From contig NZ_LT835161.1 of NCBI RefSeq assembly GCF_900169715.1, positions 248,001-312,000 on the forward strand: DNA of 64,000 bases, in the 5' to 3' direction. Within the stretch, counting starts at the first letter, position 1; every line of letters begins with the position of its first letter. The translations under genes were made by a program, and so were the position numbers. The stretch is from Kocuria massiliensis. Lineage in GTDB: Bacteria > Actinomycetota > Actinomycetes > Actinomycetales > Micrococcaceae. Positions 53,467 through 62,412 of the stretch are shown piece after piece. The notes beneath the pieces were generated by a model. It saw only the letters and a program-made list of their open reading frames with translations, ran no database searches and was not told where the DNA came from.

Positions 53467-54213
53467 TCAGTGCGAAGTATTGAGCCACTGATCCAGGGTC
53501 GGCCCCACGAGATCCGAACCCTCCGGAGCCAGTAGCGTCCCGTCGCCCAGGCCGGCCAAGGGAGGATCCTGAATGTCAACGGGTCGCGCATCGTCCCGAT
53601 GAGCCAGTACGGCCTCGGTGAGGGCGGGGAGCCGCATGGCATCCGGTCCGCACACCGTCACGACGCCGTCGCCATGTTCTCCCAGGGCGGCCTCGACAAG
53701 ATATCTGGCGATGCTAGAAGCGGCGGCCGGCTGGATGTTCCAGTCTTGAACGACGACATTCTCGTCGTTCTCCGTAACCGCCGCCGGATTCAACGCAAAC
53801 TCAAACCACTGCGAGCTACGCACGATCGTGGTGGTGAGCCCTGAGTCGGCGACCAGTTTTTCCTGCTGTGCGCGGGCGTCGTAGAACGGAAATTGCTGGA
53901 GGCCTTTGTCTTGCACTCCGTTGATGGACAGCATGACCAATCTCCCGACGTCGGCGGACTTCGCTGCATCGATGAGGTGACGCGCACCGGTAAGAATCGG
54001 CGTCACCGGGTCTTCGGAGGTCGGATCGCCGACCTGCGATGCGTCGATGACGGCGTCGACATTGGCTAAAGCCTCCTCGAGACCAGCGCCAGTCAACAAA
54101 TCAATACCGGTGGACCGGCTCAAGGAGACGACCTGAAGATCTTTCTTCTCGGCTTCGGCGACAATGAGTTGGCCGATGGAACCCGTGGCTCCAGTAATGG
54201 CAATGCGGTTCAT
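53467..54213 (-). CDS. NmrA-like NAD(P)-binding oxidoreductase
   Basis: A 248-residue atypical short-chain dehydrogenase: MNRIAITGATGSIGQLIVAEAE has the GxxGxxG nucleotide-binding loop, VDAVIDASQVGDP follows, and IVRSSQWFEF replaces the usual catalytic Tyr-x-x-x-Lys, as in NmrA/YtfG proteins that sense or reduce quinones. The ATG at 54213 has GAGGAAAGG upstream on the reverse strand. It is a single-gene unit convergent with the HerA-like gene. The substrate is unknown. Confidence 0.87.
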   Translation of the reverse strand: MNRIAITGATGSIGQLIVAEAEKKDLQVVSLSRSTGIDLLTGAGLEEALANVDAVIDASQVGDPTSEDPVTPILTGARHLIDAAKSADVGRLVMLSINGVQDKGLQQFPFYDARAQQEKLVADSGLTTTIVRSSQWFEFALNPAAVTENDENVVVQDWNIQPAAASSIARYLVEAALGEHGDGVVTVCGPDAMRLPALTEAVLAHRDDARPVDIQDPPLAGLGDGTLLAPEGSDLVGPTLDQWLNTSH

Positions 54214-54438
54214 GTGATTTACCTTTCCTCGCAGGAAGAGATCTTGCTTCCACGGTAGTCCTCAAAGGACCGTAAACCCATGTCCGGACGCTGTAGCCGG
54301 TGTTCAGAAGTCGAGATAGGAACGGTTCTCTATTCTCACCGTGGGCAGTGCGCGGGTAGCCTTATTCCTTGTCCCCTCTGGGGGCAAGGGGTGCAACCCA
54401 GCCCATCATCACGAGCACGCAAAGGAATGCCAGACCAC

Positions 54439-55851
54439 ATGGCGCATACAGCGCAAGAACCAAAGAGTAAGTCCGGGTGGGTCATTGCCATCGCGGCAAT
54501 GATGCTGTTTTCAATGTTTTTCGGGGCGGGAAATCTCATTATTCCGCCGATCGTAGGCGTTGAATCCGGTGAACACTTTGTGCCGGCCATTATTGGCTTC
54601 ATTAGTACGGGCGTCTTGCTTCCCGTCCTCGCGGTGATTGCCGTGGCGATTACCGGCAACGACGTGCAAGACCTCGCCCGACGAGGCGGCCGGATCTTCG
54701 GGCTCATCTTCCCGATCTTGGCGTATCTGTCCATCGGCGCGTTCTACGCATTGCCACGTACGGCCACCGTGAGCTTCTCTTCGGCCGTAACCCCAGTTTT
54801 CGGTTGGGAATCCACAGGTGCAGCGGCCGGGTTCTCCGCCGTATTCTTTATCGTCGCTTTCCTGATGTGCTTGGACCCTAATGGTCTCGTCGACAAGCTG
54901 GGCAAGTACTTGACGCCGGCGCTGTTAATCCTGCTGGCCGTCTTGATCATTCTCGGCATCTTCACGATCGACCATCACACAGGACAAGCTTCGGGCGACT
55001 ACGCGACTCATGCTGGTCCCGCCGGCTTCGTGAACGGATATCTGACGATGGACTCCATCGCGGCTCTCGCATTCGGAATTCTCGTCGTCTCCGCACTGCG
55101 TCATAAGGGTCTCCCAGCGGGCCCGAAGCTCGTGCGCGGTGTTGGGCTTTCGGCCATCATCGCCGGTGCATTCCTCGGCCTGATCTACCTGGGGCTGGGA
55201 TACATCGGAAACTTCATCCCCAACGGCGCCGGATATCAGGACGGCGCGGCGTTGTTGGCCGACGCCGCCTCTCAAACGATGGGGACGCCGGGAACCGTAG
55301 TGTTCGGTCTGATCGTTCTCCTGGCATGCTTGTCCACCGCAGTGGGCCTGCTCGGGGCAACCTCGGAATACTTCAATAAATTGGTTCCCAAGGTTTCCTA
55401 CCGTGCATGGTTGGTGATCTTCTGCCTCATTTCCTTCGCGGTCTCCACGACGGGACTCGAGACGGTGCTTGCCATCGCGGGGCCCATCGTGGGATTCCTG
55501 TACCCGCCGGCGATCACGCTCATCTTGCTGACTCTCATTGAACCGCTGATCCGCCGTCGCCTTCACTGGTCCTACATCTTGGCTTTGACGGTGGCGACCT
55601 TGTGGGCCGCGCTCATGACCCTCAGCTCACTCAACGTGGGCACGGATCTCATCACGACGTTGATTGGGTGGTCGCCCGGGCACGCGCAGGATCTCGGTTG
55701 GTTTGTTCCCACGGTAGTGGCCGCCGTCATTGGCGTTGTCATGGATCTTGCCGGCGGAGCCAGGAAGGGCGTTCCCCTCGGTGGGGAAACTGTCTCCGAG
55801 GCGGAGGCACGGACTGGCGCCGTCGACGTCGCAGGGACTTCGACCACGTAG
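54439..55851 (+). CDS. brnQ: Branched-chain amino acid:cation symporter BrnQ
   Basis: A 470-residue LIVCS transporter with about 12 membrane segments. MLFSMFFGAGNLIIPPIVG at the first helix and FIPNGAGYQDGAALLADAA are typical of BrnQ. It imports leucine, isoleucine and valine with sodium or protons. The ATG at 54439 is the likely start, with AAAGGA about 12 bp upstream; the ATG at 54427 sits directly on that sequence and would be a poor start. The C-terminal 30 residues are hydrophilic. It is followed by a perfect terminator. Confidence 0.92.
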   Translation: MAHTAQEPKSKSGWVIAIAAMMLFSMFFGAGNLIIPPIVGVESGEHFVPAIIGFISTGVLLPVLAVIAVAITGNDVQDLARRGGRIFGLIFPILAYLSIGAFYALPRTATVSFSSAVTPVFGWESTGAAAGFSAVFFIVAFLMCLDPNGLVDKLGKYLTPALLILLAVLIILGIFTIDHHTGQASGDYATHAGPAGFVNGYLTMDSIAALAFGILVVSALRHKGLPAGPKLVRGVGLSAIIAGAFLGLIYLGLGYIGNFIPNGAGYQDGAALLADAASQTMGTPGTVVFGLIVLLACLSTAVGLLGATSEYFNKLVPKVSYRAWLVIFCLISFAVSTTGLETVLAIAGPIVGFLYPPAITLILLTLIEPLIRRRLHWSYILALTVATLWAALMTLSSLNVGTDLITTLIGWSPGHAQDLGWFVPTVVAAVIGVVMDLAGGARKGVPLGGETVSEAEARTGAVDVAGTSTT

Positions 55852-55876
55852 TTTCGACCCACAACTCCATACACGA

Positions 55877-55909
55877 AAGGACGGCCCCCGAATATCGGGG
55901 GCCGTCCTT
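55877..55909 (+). terminator. Terminator after brnQ
   Basis: Perfect 14-bp arms AAGGACGGCCCCCG (55877-55890) and its complement (55896-55909), 5-nt loop, 25 bp after the stop. Confidence 0.9.
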
Positions 55910-55910
55910 C

Positions 55911-55980
55911 CATCAATCACTCGCACCTATGAGGTACTTCCGATACTAGGAACCGACCCTGTGCAGGGCCTGAGGAGGGC
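55911..55980. repeat. Intergenic repeat, copy 2
   Basis: Identical to copy 1 for 26 bases (55911-55936), then diverged. As with copy 1 it begins within 3 bp of a terminator and lies at the 3' end of a reverse-strand gene. Confidence 0.8.
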
Positions 55981-56014
55981 CGCGACGCAAGCTCGGAATC
56001 ACGTCAAAGAAGTC

Positions 56015-57658
56015 TCAGTTCTCTTTGCCTGCGGCGAAGTCCGCCCTCATCTGCCGCTTATTGAGCTTCCCGACCGAAGTGCGCGGGAGCTCGTTGGCAA
56101 TGATCACTTGCTCGGGCAGCTGCCACTTGGCGAATCGCGCCCCGAGGAGGTCATACACGCTGGCCTCTGTGACATTCGTTCCAGGGCGGGGGACCACATA
56201 GGCCACGGGGCGTTCGTCCCAGGTCTCGTCGGGCACGCCAATCACGGCCGCCTCGGCGATATCGGGGTGATCCACGATGGTGTTTTCCATATCGATCGAG
56301 GAAATCCACTCCCCGCCGGACTTGATGACGTCCTTGAGGCGATCCGTGAGCTTGATATAGCCGCGGGCGTCGATCACGCCGACGTCGCCTGAACGCCACC
56401 ATCCATCATCGAAACAGTCTTGCGTATCCGGCCGGTTGACGTACGACGTCGTGATCCACGGGCCCCGAACCAGCAACTCGCCGGCCGATTCGCCGTCGTG
56501 CGGTTGAGGCCGACCTTCGAGATCGACAATCTTGACTTCGGCGCCCAGCATGGGAAGGCCCTGTGACCGTTTGACGTCCCAGGCCTCATCCTCTCCTAGC
56601 TGCTGAAGGGCGGGCGGCAACTCCCGGTTCGTCGAGACCAGGGGAGAGGTCTCCGAAGCTCCGTATGCGTGCACGACGTCCGCGCCGACCACTTCTTTGA
56701 AGCCTCGCATCAAAGACAGCGGTGGCTCGCTGGCGCCGCAGATGATGCTGAGACCGTCCAACCGGGGCGGTTCGGGCAAGGAGCGAAAGTACTCGAGCAG
56801 GGGCGTCAAAATAGACGGCGCCGCATTGGTAACGGTCACCGCTTCCCGTGCTAGAGCGTCACCCAATACGGCAATATCCTGTGCCTGCCAGCGTCCGGGG
56901 AGAACGATCCGGGCTCCAGCCGCCACCGCAGCTTGAGGGAAGCCCCAACACATCACGTGGAACATCGGGGTCACGAGCATGACCGTCGAGTTATACGTCA
57001 TCGTCATGGAGGAGACCACGCCCAAAGAATGGAGATACATGGCTCGGTGGGAATACAAGATGCCCTTGGGGCGCCCTGTGGTTCCTGTGGTGTATCCGGC
57101 GTAGGCAGCCGTTTTCTCGTCGATCCACTCGAAGGTGTCGTCCTCCGACTCGTCGTTCATGAGGTCCTCAAGGAAGACGACGTTGGGAAGATTTGTCTCG
57201 ATTTCGTGCGACGGGCGATCCGACATGACGATCCAGCCCTTGATCTTTGTCTGGTCCCGATGGGCTTCAGCCATGGGCAACAAGGATTCATCGACGCACA
57301 CCCACGTGGCCTCGGAATGGTCGATGACATATCCGAGGTCTTCCGTCGCGAGTCGGAGGTTGAGCTGCAACATTGTCGCCGCGAGGGCAGGCACCGCGAA
57401 ATACAACTCGAGGTGGCGCCGTGAGTTCCAGTCGAGCACGCCCACGGTGTCTCCTGGCTCGACGCCGATCCTCGTCAGGGCATGGGCCATGCGGGCGATA
57501 CGCGTGAATTCTTCTCGATAGGTCGACCGGTGCCACGTGCCCTCAAAGTCACGGTAGGTGACGGTGTTATCGGGAAAGGTTTGTGCCGCATAGCGGAACA
57601 GCGACGTCATGTTGAGCGGGTAGTCATCGCCGGTAGTGGCCGGCCGTCCTTGGAGCAT
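56015..57658 (-). CDS. Fatty-acyl/aryl-CoA synthetase (AMP-binding)
   Basis: A 547-residue acyl-CoA synthetase: AMP-binding YAGYTTGTTGRPKGILYSHRA, then FHVMCWGFPQAA, YGASETSPLVS, and C-terminal GYIKLTDRLKDVIKSGGEWISS with the hinge Lys and PRTSVGKLNKRQMR with the catalytic Lys. It resembles medium/long-chain FadD-type enzymes. The ATG at 57658 has GAGG upstream; one at 57736 would add 26 residues. The thioesterase gene directly upstream on the same strand suggests paired acyl-CoA handling. The substrate is not determinable. Confidence 0.9.
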   Translation of the reverse strand: MLQGRPATTGDDYPLNMTSLFRYAAQTFPDNTVTYRDFEGTWHRSTYREEFTRIARMAHALTRIGVEPGDTVGVLDWNSRRHLELYFAVPALAATMLQLNLRLATEDLGYVIDHSEATWVCVDESLLPMAEAHRDQTKIKGWIVMSDRPSHEIETNLPNVVFLEDLMNDESEDDTFEWIDEKTAAYAGYTTGTTGRPKGILYSHRAMYLHSLGVVSSMTMTYNSTVMLVTPMFHVMCWGFPQAAVAAGARIVLPGRWQAQDIAVLGDALAREAVTVTNAAPSILTPLLEYFRSLPEPPRLDGLSIICGASEPPLSLMRGFKEVVGADVVHAYGASETSPLVSTNRELPPALQQLGEDEAWDVKRSQGLPMLGAEVKIVDLEGRPQPHDGESAGELLVRGPWITTSYVNRPDTQDCFDDGWWRSGDVGVIDARGYIKLTDRLKDVIKSGGEWISSIDMENTIVDHPDIAEAAVIGVPDETWDERPVAYVVPRPGTNVTEASVYDLLGARFAKWQLPEQVIIANELPRTSVGKLNKRQMRADFAAGKEN

Positions 57659-57762
57659 GCGTGCCTCATCGTTGTCGTTGGCGTACTCGCCGTGGAGATA
57701 TTGCGCCACAGCATACGCGCTAGTGATACACGACACAAAGAGGTTTCGGGAATCGCCTCCGA

Positions 57763-58212
57763 CTATCGAGAAACGGGCGGCAGTGAGAGATCAGTTGGGT
57801 GTTCCGGGTCGAAGGTTCCGAAGCGTTCCAAAATTTCAACTTCGGTTGCCGAGAGTTGGCGGGGAGCGAGCTTCTCAGGATCGACGCCGACCAAGACGTT
57901 GACGCCGTCGAACACGACGGATTCCTCCTGGACACCTCGGAAAGTGATCGAATATGACGAGCTGCCGATTCGCCCTACGCCGAGTTCAATGACCAATTCG
58001 GGGCCGTAGAGGACCGGTTTGCGGTAATTGATTTCCGTGCGAGCCACGACCGTCGGGTTGATTTCCCTGACCCAACCGTTGAGGGAACGCAGCCACAAAA
58101 TGCGGGATTCCTCGACGAGGGTCAGGATGCGGGCATTATTGACGTGGCCCATCAAGTCTTGGTCGGACCAACGAATGTCAACGGGCTCGGCAAAGGCGGG
58201 GTATTCGGTCAC
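57763..58212 (-). CDS. 4HBT-type acyl-CoA thioesterase
   Basis: A 149-residue hot-dog protein: VDIRWSDQDLMGHVNNARILTLVEESRILWL carries the 4HBT signature with its catalytic Asp, and the C-terminal part is LERFGTFDPEHPTDLSLPP. It hydrolyses acyl-CoAs of unknown chain. The GTG at 58212 has AAAGGA about 11 bp upstream. It precedes the acyl-CoA synthetase on the same strand, so the two may form an operon. Confidence 0.87.
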   Translation of the reverse strand: MTEYPAFAEPVDIRWSDQDLMGHVNNARILTLVEESRILWLRSLNGWVREINPTVVARTEINYRKPVLYGPELVIELGVGRIGSSSYSITFRGVQEESVVFDGVNVLVGVDPEKLAPRQLSATEVEILERFGTFDPEHPTDLSLPPVSR

Positions 58213-58376
58213 GGAGGGATCGTCCTTTCGCAGGGAGGGTTCTCGTCGATCCTAGCGAGAACGGTCCACATCATGCGGCGCGGCGAGAAATTCCGTGCAG
58301 AGAGTGCATCGGGCGACCCCAATCGAAATAATGGGGCGTGACTGGCGGTTATGCCGGATGTCGAGAGGAGCACACT

Positions 58377-58835
58377 ATGGGACTGAAGATCGTGGTTGGC
58401 GGGGACAACGCCGGATACAACTACAAAGAAGCTTTGAAAGCGGACCTCCTGGCCGATGACCGCGTCGATGAGGTTCTCGACGTCGGTGTCACGGGAACGG
58501 ACGATTCGACGTACTACCCCAACGTGGCGACTGCGGCCGGCGAAAAAGTTATTGCCGGCGAGGCCGACCGGGCCTTGCTGATCTGCGGCACGGGCCTGGG
58601 CGTCGCGATTTCGGCCAATAAGGTCAAGGGGATCCGCGCCGTGACCGCTCACGATATCTATTCGGTGCAGCGGTCCGTGCTGTCCAATAACGCGCAGGTC
58701 CTGTGCATGGGGGAGCGCGTGATCGGCTTGGAGCTCGCCCGCACGTTGGTCGATGCCTGGCTGGACCTGGAATTCGACCCAAACTCGTCGTCGGCTGCCA
58801 AGGTTGACGCCATTTGCGCATACGAAGGGGACTAA
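58377..58835 (+). CDS. RpiB/LacAB-family sugar-phosphate isomerase
   Basis: A 152-residue isomerase: LKIVVGGDNAGYNYKEALKADL, LLICGTGLGVAISANKVKGIRAVTAHDIYSVQRSVLSNNAQVLCMGERVIG. The Cys in CGTGLG and the SNNAQVLCMG segment mark the RpiB fold. It most resembles the actinobacterial erythrulose-4-phosphate isomerase (DerI/EryI) branch rather than ribose-5-phosphate RpiB, where DxAG replaces DNAG. GAGAGGAG precedes the ATG at 58377. It is convergent with the gal genes, so a link with galactose metabolism is not implied by the operon structure. Confidence 0.85.
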   Translation: MGLKIVVGGDNAGYNYKEALKADLLADDRVDEVLDVGVTGTDDSTYYPNVATAAGEKVIAGEADRALLICGTGLGVAISANKVKGIRAVTAHDIYSVQRSVLSNNAQVLCMGERVIGLELARTLVDAWLDLEFDPNSSSAAKVDAICAYEGD

Positions 58836-58898
58836 GAACCCACAGAAAACACATGACGCCAGCCAGCTGTACACCCTGCCGGCTGGTCCATGAACGAC

Positions 58899-58938
58899 GA
58901 CGCCGCGCCCCTACTCTTGAGGTGGGGAGCGCGGCGTC
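58899..58938. terminator. Terminator between isomerase and galK
   Basis: Perfect 10-bp arms GACGCCGCGC (58899-58908) and its complement (58929-58938), between convergent genes. A smaller GCCAGCC/GGCTGGT dyad precedes it. Confidence 0.7.
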
Positions 58939-58955
58939 CTCGTGTGCTTGATGGG

Positions 58956-60278
58956 TCAGACGTCTCGGCGGGCTGCCTCTGAGGGCACCGCTTCCAAAAA
59001 TGCTGGGCGGTTAAACCCGGCGGCACGGAATTGTTGGTCGACGGCGGATGCCACTGCAGAGACATCTTCGGCCCGTACCAAGGCGATGGCCGAGCCTCCG
59101 AAGCCGCCACCGGTCATGCGGGCACCCAAGGCTCCAGCTTCACGCGCGGCATCGACGGCGAGATCCAACTCGGGGCAACTGACCTGGTAGTCGTCCCGTA
59201 GGGAAGCGTGCGAGGCGTCCAGAAGCTCTCCCAAGCGCAACCAGGCCGGATTTTCGGCCGCAACGTTCGAGGAGAATAGCGTCTTGCACTGTTCGACGCG
59301 GAACACCTCAGTCCATACATGCCGCACGAGCCCGGTCAAGGAGTCGGCGTCGTGACCTTCGGGGATGACGACTTCGCCTCGGCGGAGAGTGTTCTCCCAG
59401 GTCTCGAATGCCGTGCTGAGATCCGCCTCCGTGATGTCCTCGGGGAGCGCATCGCGCAGGGTCGGCACGTCCAGGGCTTTCGCCGCCGCGTCGCAACCCG
59501 AGCGTCGGTGGGCATATTGACCGTCGGCCAAGCGGTGAGGGGCCCGGGTATCGATCACGAGGAGTGCCAGGCCGGCCCCGGCGATATCGATGGAAATGGG
59601 ACGGGACGAGAAATCACGGCAATCAATGGTCAACACCGAGCCTTCATGGGCTCGTAGCGAGATGGACTGGTCCATTCCGCCCGTGTTAGCCCCGGCGATC
59701 TCGTTTTCAGCGCGGATACAAGCCGCTGCGAGTCGTCCACGCCCCTCATCTGTGGCCGCAAGGAGATCTCGTTCTGGGTGGTCTCGCGTGCACAGGGAGT
59801 CCACGGCCAAAGCAACCGAGCATTCGAGCGCGGCTGAAGAGGAGAGCCCGGCACCGAGCGGAACCGCAGAATCCACGAGTATCTCTGCCCCCGGGGCGAT
59901 CTGACCGTCGTCACCACCGGCGAGGCCCGCCTGGCTCATGGCCCACGGAACCCCCGCGACATAGGTTAGCCAACCCGAGAGGCTCCCCGGGGTGAGCTGG
60001 GATAGGGACACCGACTCTGCACCCCCGTTTTCTTGAGCGGAGGCGGCCCGGACGACGCCATCGGCGCGAGGCGAGACGGCGACGTACGTGCGATGGGGGA
60101 GTGCGAGCGGAACGACGGTGCCACCGTTGTAGTCAACGTGCTCACCGATCAGATTGACCCGGCCAGGTGCCGAGAAGATGCCCCACGGTTGGAAGCCGTG
60201 GGCGGAGACGAACGCCTCGCGAATCGCGGCGGTGGCCTCGTCAGCGGATGGTGCGTCAATCCATTCAAGGCTGGTCAC
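58956..60278 (-). CDS. galK: Galactokinase
   Basis: A 440-residue GHMP kinase: SAPGRVNLIGEHVDYNGGTVVPLAL is the galactokinase signature, VPLGAGLSSSAALE the ATP loop, GGMDQ holds the catalytic Asp and MTGGGFGGSAIALV is motif III. It phosphorylates galactose at C1 with ATP. The GTG at 60278 overlaps the galT stop (GTGA), giving translational coupling. It is the last gene of deoR-galT-galK. No galE or galM is in the window. Confidence 0.96.
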   Translation of the reverse strand: MTSLEWIDAPSADEATAAIREAFVSAHGFQPWGIFSAPGRVNLIGEHVDYNGGTVVPLALPHRTYVAVSPRADGVVRAASAQENGGAESVSLSQLTPGSLSGWLTYVAGVPWAMSQAGLAGGDDGQIAPGAEILVDSAVPLGAGLSSSAALECSVALAVDSLCTRDHPERDLLAATDEGRGRLAAACIRAENEIAGANTGGMDQSISLRAHEGSVLTIDCRDFSSRPISIDIAGAGLALLVIDTRAPHRLADGQYAHRRSGCDAAAKALDVPTLRDALPEDITEADLSTAFETWENTLRRGEVVIPEGHDADSLTGLVRHVWTEVFRVEQCKTLFSSNVAAENPAWLRLGELLDASHASLRDDYQVSCPELDLAVDAAREAGALGARMTGGGFGGSAIALVRAEDVSAVASAVDQQFRAAGFNRPAFLEAVPSEAARRDV

Positions 60279-61402
60279 GGCGCGACCTCCCGGAGTCGTT
60301 GAGCAATGCGTTCGGGCGTGGTGTCGTTGATCCACGCGGACATGGCCGATTCGGAACCCGCAAGGTACTTGAGCTTCCCGGGCGCTCGGAGCAGGGAAAA
60401 CACGTGCAGTCGCATTCTCGAGATGTGTTCGCCGCCTCGAACGGGTGCCTGGTGCCACGCGGCGATGTAGGGAAGGTGGTCGACCTCGTCGAAGAAGCGG
60501 TTCAATCGGCCCAAGAGGTCCAGATACAGGTCGGTGAGCTCATCCTTCTCGGTATCGGTGAGTTCCGTGAAATCCCGTGCCGCACGTCGAGGCATCACGG
60601 TAAATTCCACGGGCCACTTCGCCGCGAACGGAACATAGGCCACCCATGAGGCGGTTTCTGCCACGATGCGCGTACCTTCTTTGAGCTCCGCCTGAAGCAC
60701 ATCGTCTAGGAGGTCGCCTCCGGTGCGTTCCGCCCATTCTTCGGCCTGACGTGCGACGTCGGCGGTTTCCGGAGTGACGTAAGGGTACGCGTAAATCTGC
60801 CCGTGCGGATGGTGAAGCGTCACCCCAATCTCCTCGCCGCGGTTTTCGAACGGGAAAACCTGGGCCACCCCATCGAGGCGGGAGAGTTCTCGTGTGCGGT
60901 GCGTCCAGGCCTCGATGACCGTTCTTGCGCGGCGGTGGCCCAGTTCGGCAAAGGAACCTTCCCAATCCGAGGTGAAACACACGACTTCGCATCGGCCGGC
61001 GGGGGAGGTCTCCTCAAAGAGCGGCTCGTCCCGGTAGATCTCGAGGGGGCCTTGGAGGGAGGGGAAGCGGTTTTCGAAAACGACGACGTCGTATTCGGCT
61101 TCAGGAATTTCTGACGGAACGGTGCCGCGACCTGCGGGGGCTAGGGGATCCTCGTCAGCGGGAGGTAGGAAGGTGCGGTTCATGCGGTGAGCGGCGATGG
61201 CGACGGGGTGCCCGCTCAACGGGTCCACGCGAACGCTCGCGGCTTCACGCGGTGGCATAGTGCGCTCGTCGAGGGGACGCGGATCGTGAATCTGCCGCGT
61301 CTTATGGCCCGAGAGATACGGCTCCGTGTCATCGAAGAAGAAGATTTCTCGGCCGTCGGCGAGTTGCCCGCGGGTGATGCGGGGAGAATTCGGCTCTGTC
61401 AT
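60275..61402 (-). CDS. galT: Galactose-1-phosphate uridylyltransferase
   Basis: A 375-residue GalT. The catalytic HxH is in LHHPHGQIYAYPYVTP. FENRFPSLQG, WVAYVPFAAKWPVEFTVMPRR and PYIAAWHQAPVRG are also present. It exchanges UDP between glucose-1-phosphate and galactose-1-phosphate. The ATG at 61402 overlaps the deoR stop (ATGA), so the three genes are coupled. The length is slightly above E. coli GalT (348). Confidence 0.95.
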   Translation of the reverse strand: MTEPNSPRITRGQLADGREIFFFDDTEPYLSGHKTRQIHDPRPLDERTMPPREAASVRVDPLSGHPVAIAAHRMNRTFLPPADEDPLAPAGRGTVPSEIPEAEYDVVVFENRFPSLQGPLEIYRDEPLFEETSPAGRCEVVCFTSDWEGSFAELGHRRARTVIEAWTHRTRELSRLDGVAQVFPFENRGEEIGVTLHHPHGQIYAYPYVTPETADVARQAEEWAERTGGDLLDDVLQAELKEGTRIVAETASWVAYVPFAAKWPVEFTVMPRRAARDFTELTDTEKDELTDLYLDLLGRLNRFFDEVDHLPYIAAWHQAPVRGGEHISRMRLHVFSLLRAPGKLKYLAGSESAMSAWINDTTPERIAQRLREVAP

Positions 61403-62193
61403 GAGGAAATGACCACCTTGTTGACGTTGTCTTCTAGAAAGTCGTGGGCCACGGCGGGAAGTCCGGAATCGGTCACGACGACGTCGACGTCCGGCCAGTC
61501 GGCGAATCCGGCGAGTCCAGTGGTGCCCCATTTGGAGTGATCGAAAATGGCCACGACGGTCCGTGCCGATTCGATGAGGGCCCGGTTGGTGCGGGCCTCG
61601 GCGAGGTTGGGTGTGGTGAGTCCTGAGATTCCCGCGCCATGAGCACCGATGAAGAGCGTGTCCACGTGAAGGTTGGTCAAGGCAAGGTCGGCGACCGGGC
61701 CGACCAGGGCATCTGATGGTGTGCGCTGCCCGCCGGTGAGTAAGACGTGATGAGGATTGCCGGGGTGGTTGCCGGCGGCGGAGTGTTCCGCCGTGAAGAA
61801 TTCTTCGGCAACGGGGAGGGAATTGGTCACGATGGTCAGATTGGAGATATCCGCGCGGCTGGTGAGTTCTTGAGCCAGTCGAGTGCACGTGGTGCCCGCG
61901 GAGAACCCGAGTGATTGGTCGGATGAGACCATCTCGGCGGCGCGCTGCGCTATGCCTGCTTTTATTCCGGCGTTACGGGACATCTTGTCCGCGTAGGCGG
62001 GCTCAAGGGTGGACTTCGTGGATTCTGCGCCACCATGAATTCTGTTGAGGAGCCCCTGTTCGTCAAGGTCGGCTAGGTCCCGACGGACGGTCATTGGCGA
62101 AACATTGAGGTTCTCGGCCAGCACCTGAACATGAACCGTGCCGTGTTTTTGGACTTCGCGGACGATCAGTTTTCGGCGTTCTTCGGCGAGCAT
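61399..62193 (-). CDS. DeoR-family regulator of the galactose genes
   Basis: A 264-residue DeoR protein. The winged-helix part is LAEERRKLIVREVQKHG, VQVLAENLNVSPMTVRRDLADLDEQGLLNRIHGGA. The sensor domain has GFSAGTTCTRLAQEL, IVTNS, and LFIGAHGAGISGLTTPN, a sugar-phosphate-binding pattern. The ATG at 62193 follows AAGGAG. As the first gene of the gal operon and divergent from a sugar symporter, it is the likely repressor of both, with a phosphorylated galactose compound as inducer by analogy. Confidence 0.9.
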   Translation of the reverse strand: MLAEERRKLIVREVQKHGTVHVQVLAENLNVSPMTVRRDLADLDEQGLLNRIHGGAESTKSTLEPAYADKMSRNAGIKAGIAQRAAEMVSSDQSLGFSAGTTCTRLAQELTSRADISNLTIVTNSLPVAEEFFTAEHSAAGNHPGNPHHVLLTGGQRTPSDALVGPVADLALTNLHVDTLFIGAHGAGISGLTTPNLAEARTNRALIESARTVVAIFDHSKWGTTGLAGFADWPDVDVVVTDSGLPAVAHDFLEDNVNKVVISS

Positions 62194-62250
62194 CGTCACT
62201 CCTTCCAGCCGTTGTGCGTTCAAGTCTGGTCTTAGTATGCCATCGAATCG

Positions 62251-62367
62251 AACAGTAATGAACATGGATGCATCGATGCCTATAAGGCGCTATAGTGCCG
62301 AGATTTGGGGGTTGACACCCTCGTTCCTGCGTGTAGGCTGAATGCAAAATTCAACAATTACGAACAT
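62251..62367. promoter_or_regulatory. Divergent gal promoter region with two DeoR-type sites
   Basis: AACAGTAATGAACAT (62251-62265) and AACAATTACGAACAT (62353-62367) match at 12 of 15 positions in direct orientation. Between them, TTGACA (62312-62317) and TAGGCT (62334-62339), spaced by 16 bp, form a forward promoter for the symporter. The second site lies just downstream of it and would block elongation or initiation. Confidence 0.6.
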
Positions 62368-62412
62368 CTCCGCACAATAGCGTGCGCGATCGAACTCTCC
62401 AGGAGGCAAGCG

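Noticed and set aside
53192-53491. Short forward frames sharing the peptide SITRTYEV with the frame near 55920
   Set aside because: The shared peptide comes from the intergenic DNA repeat; the frames run through terminators, lack ribosome-binding sites, and similarity ends outside the repeat.
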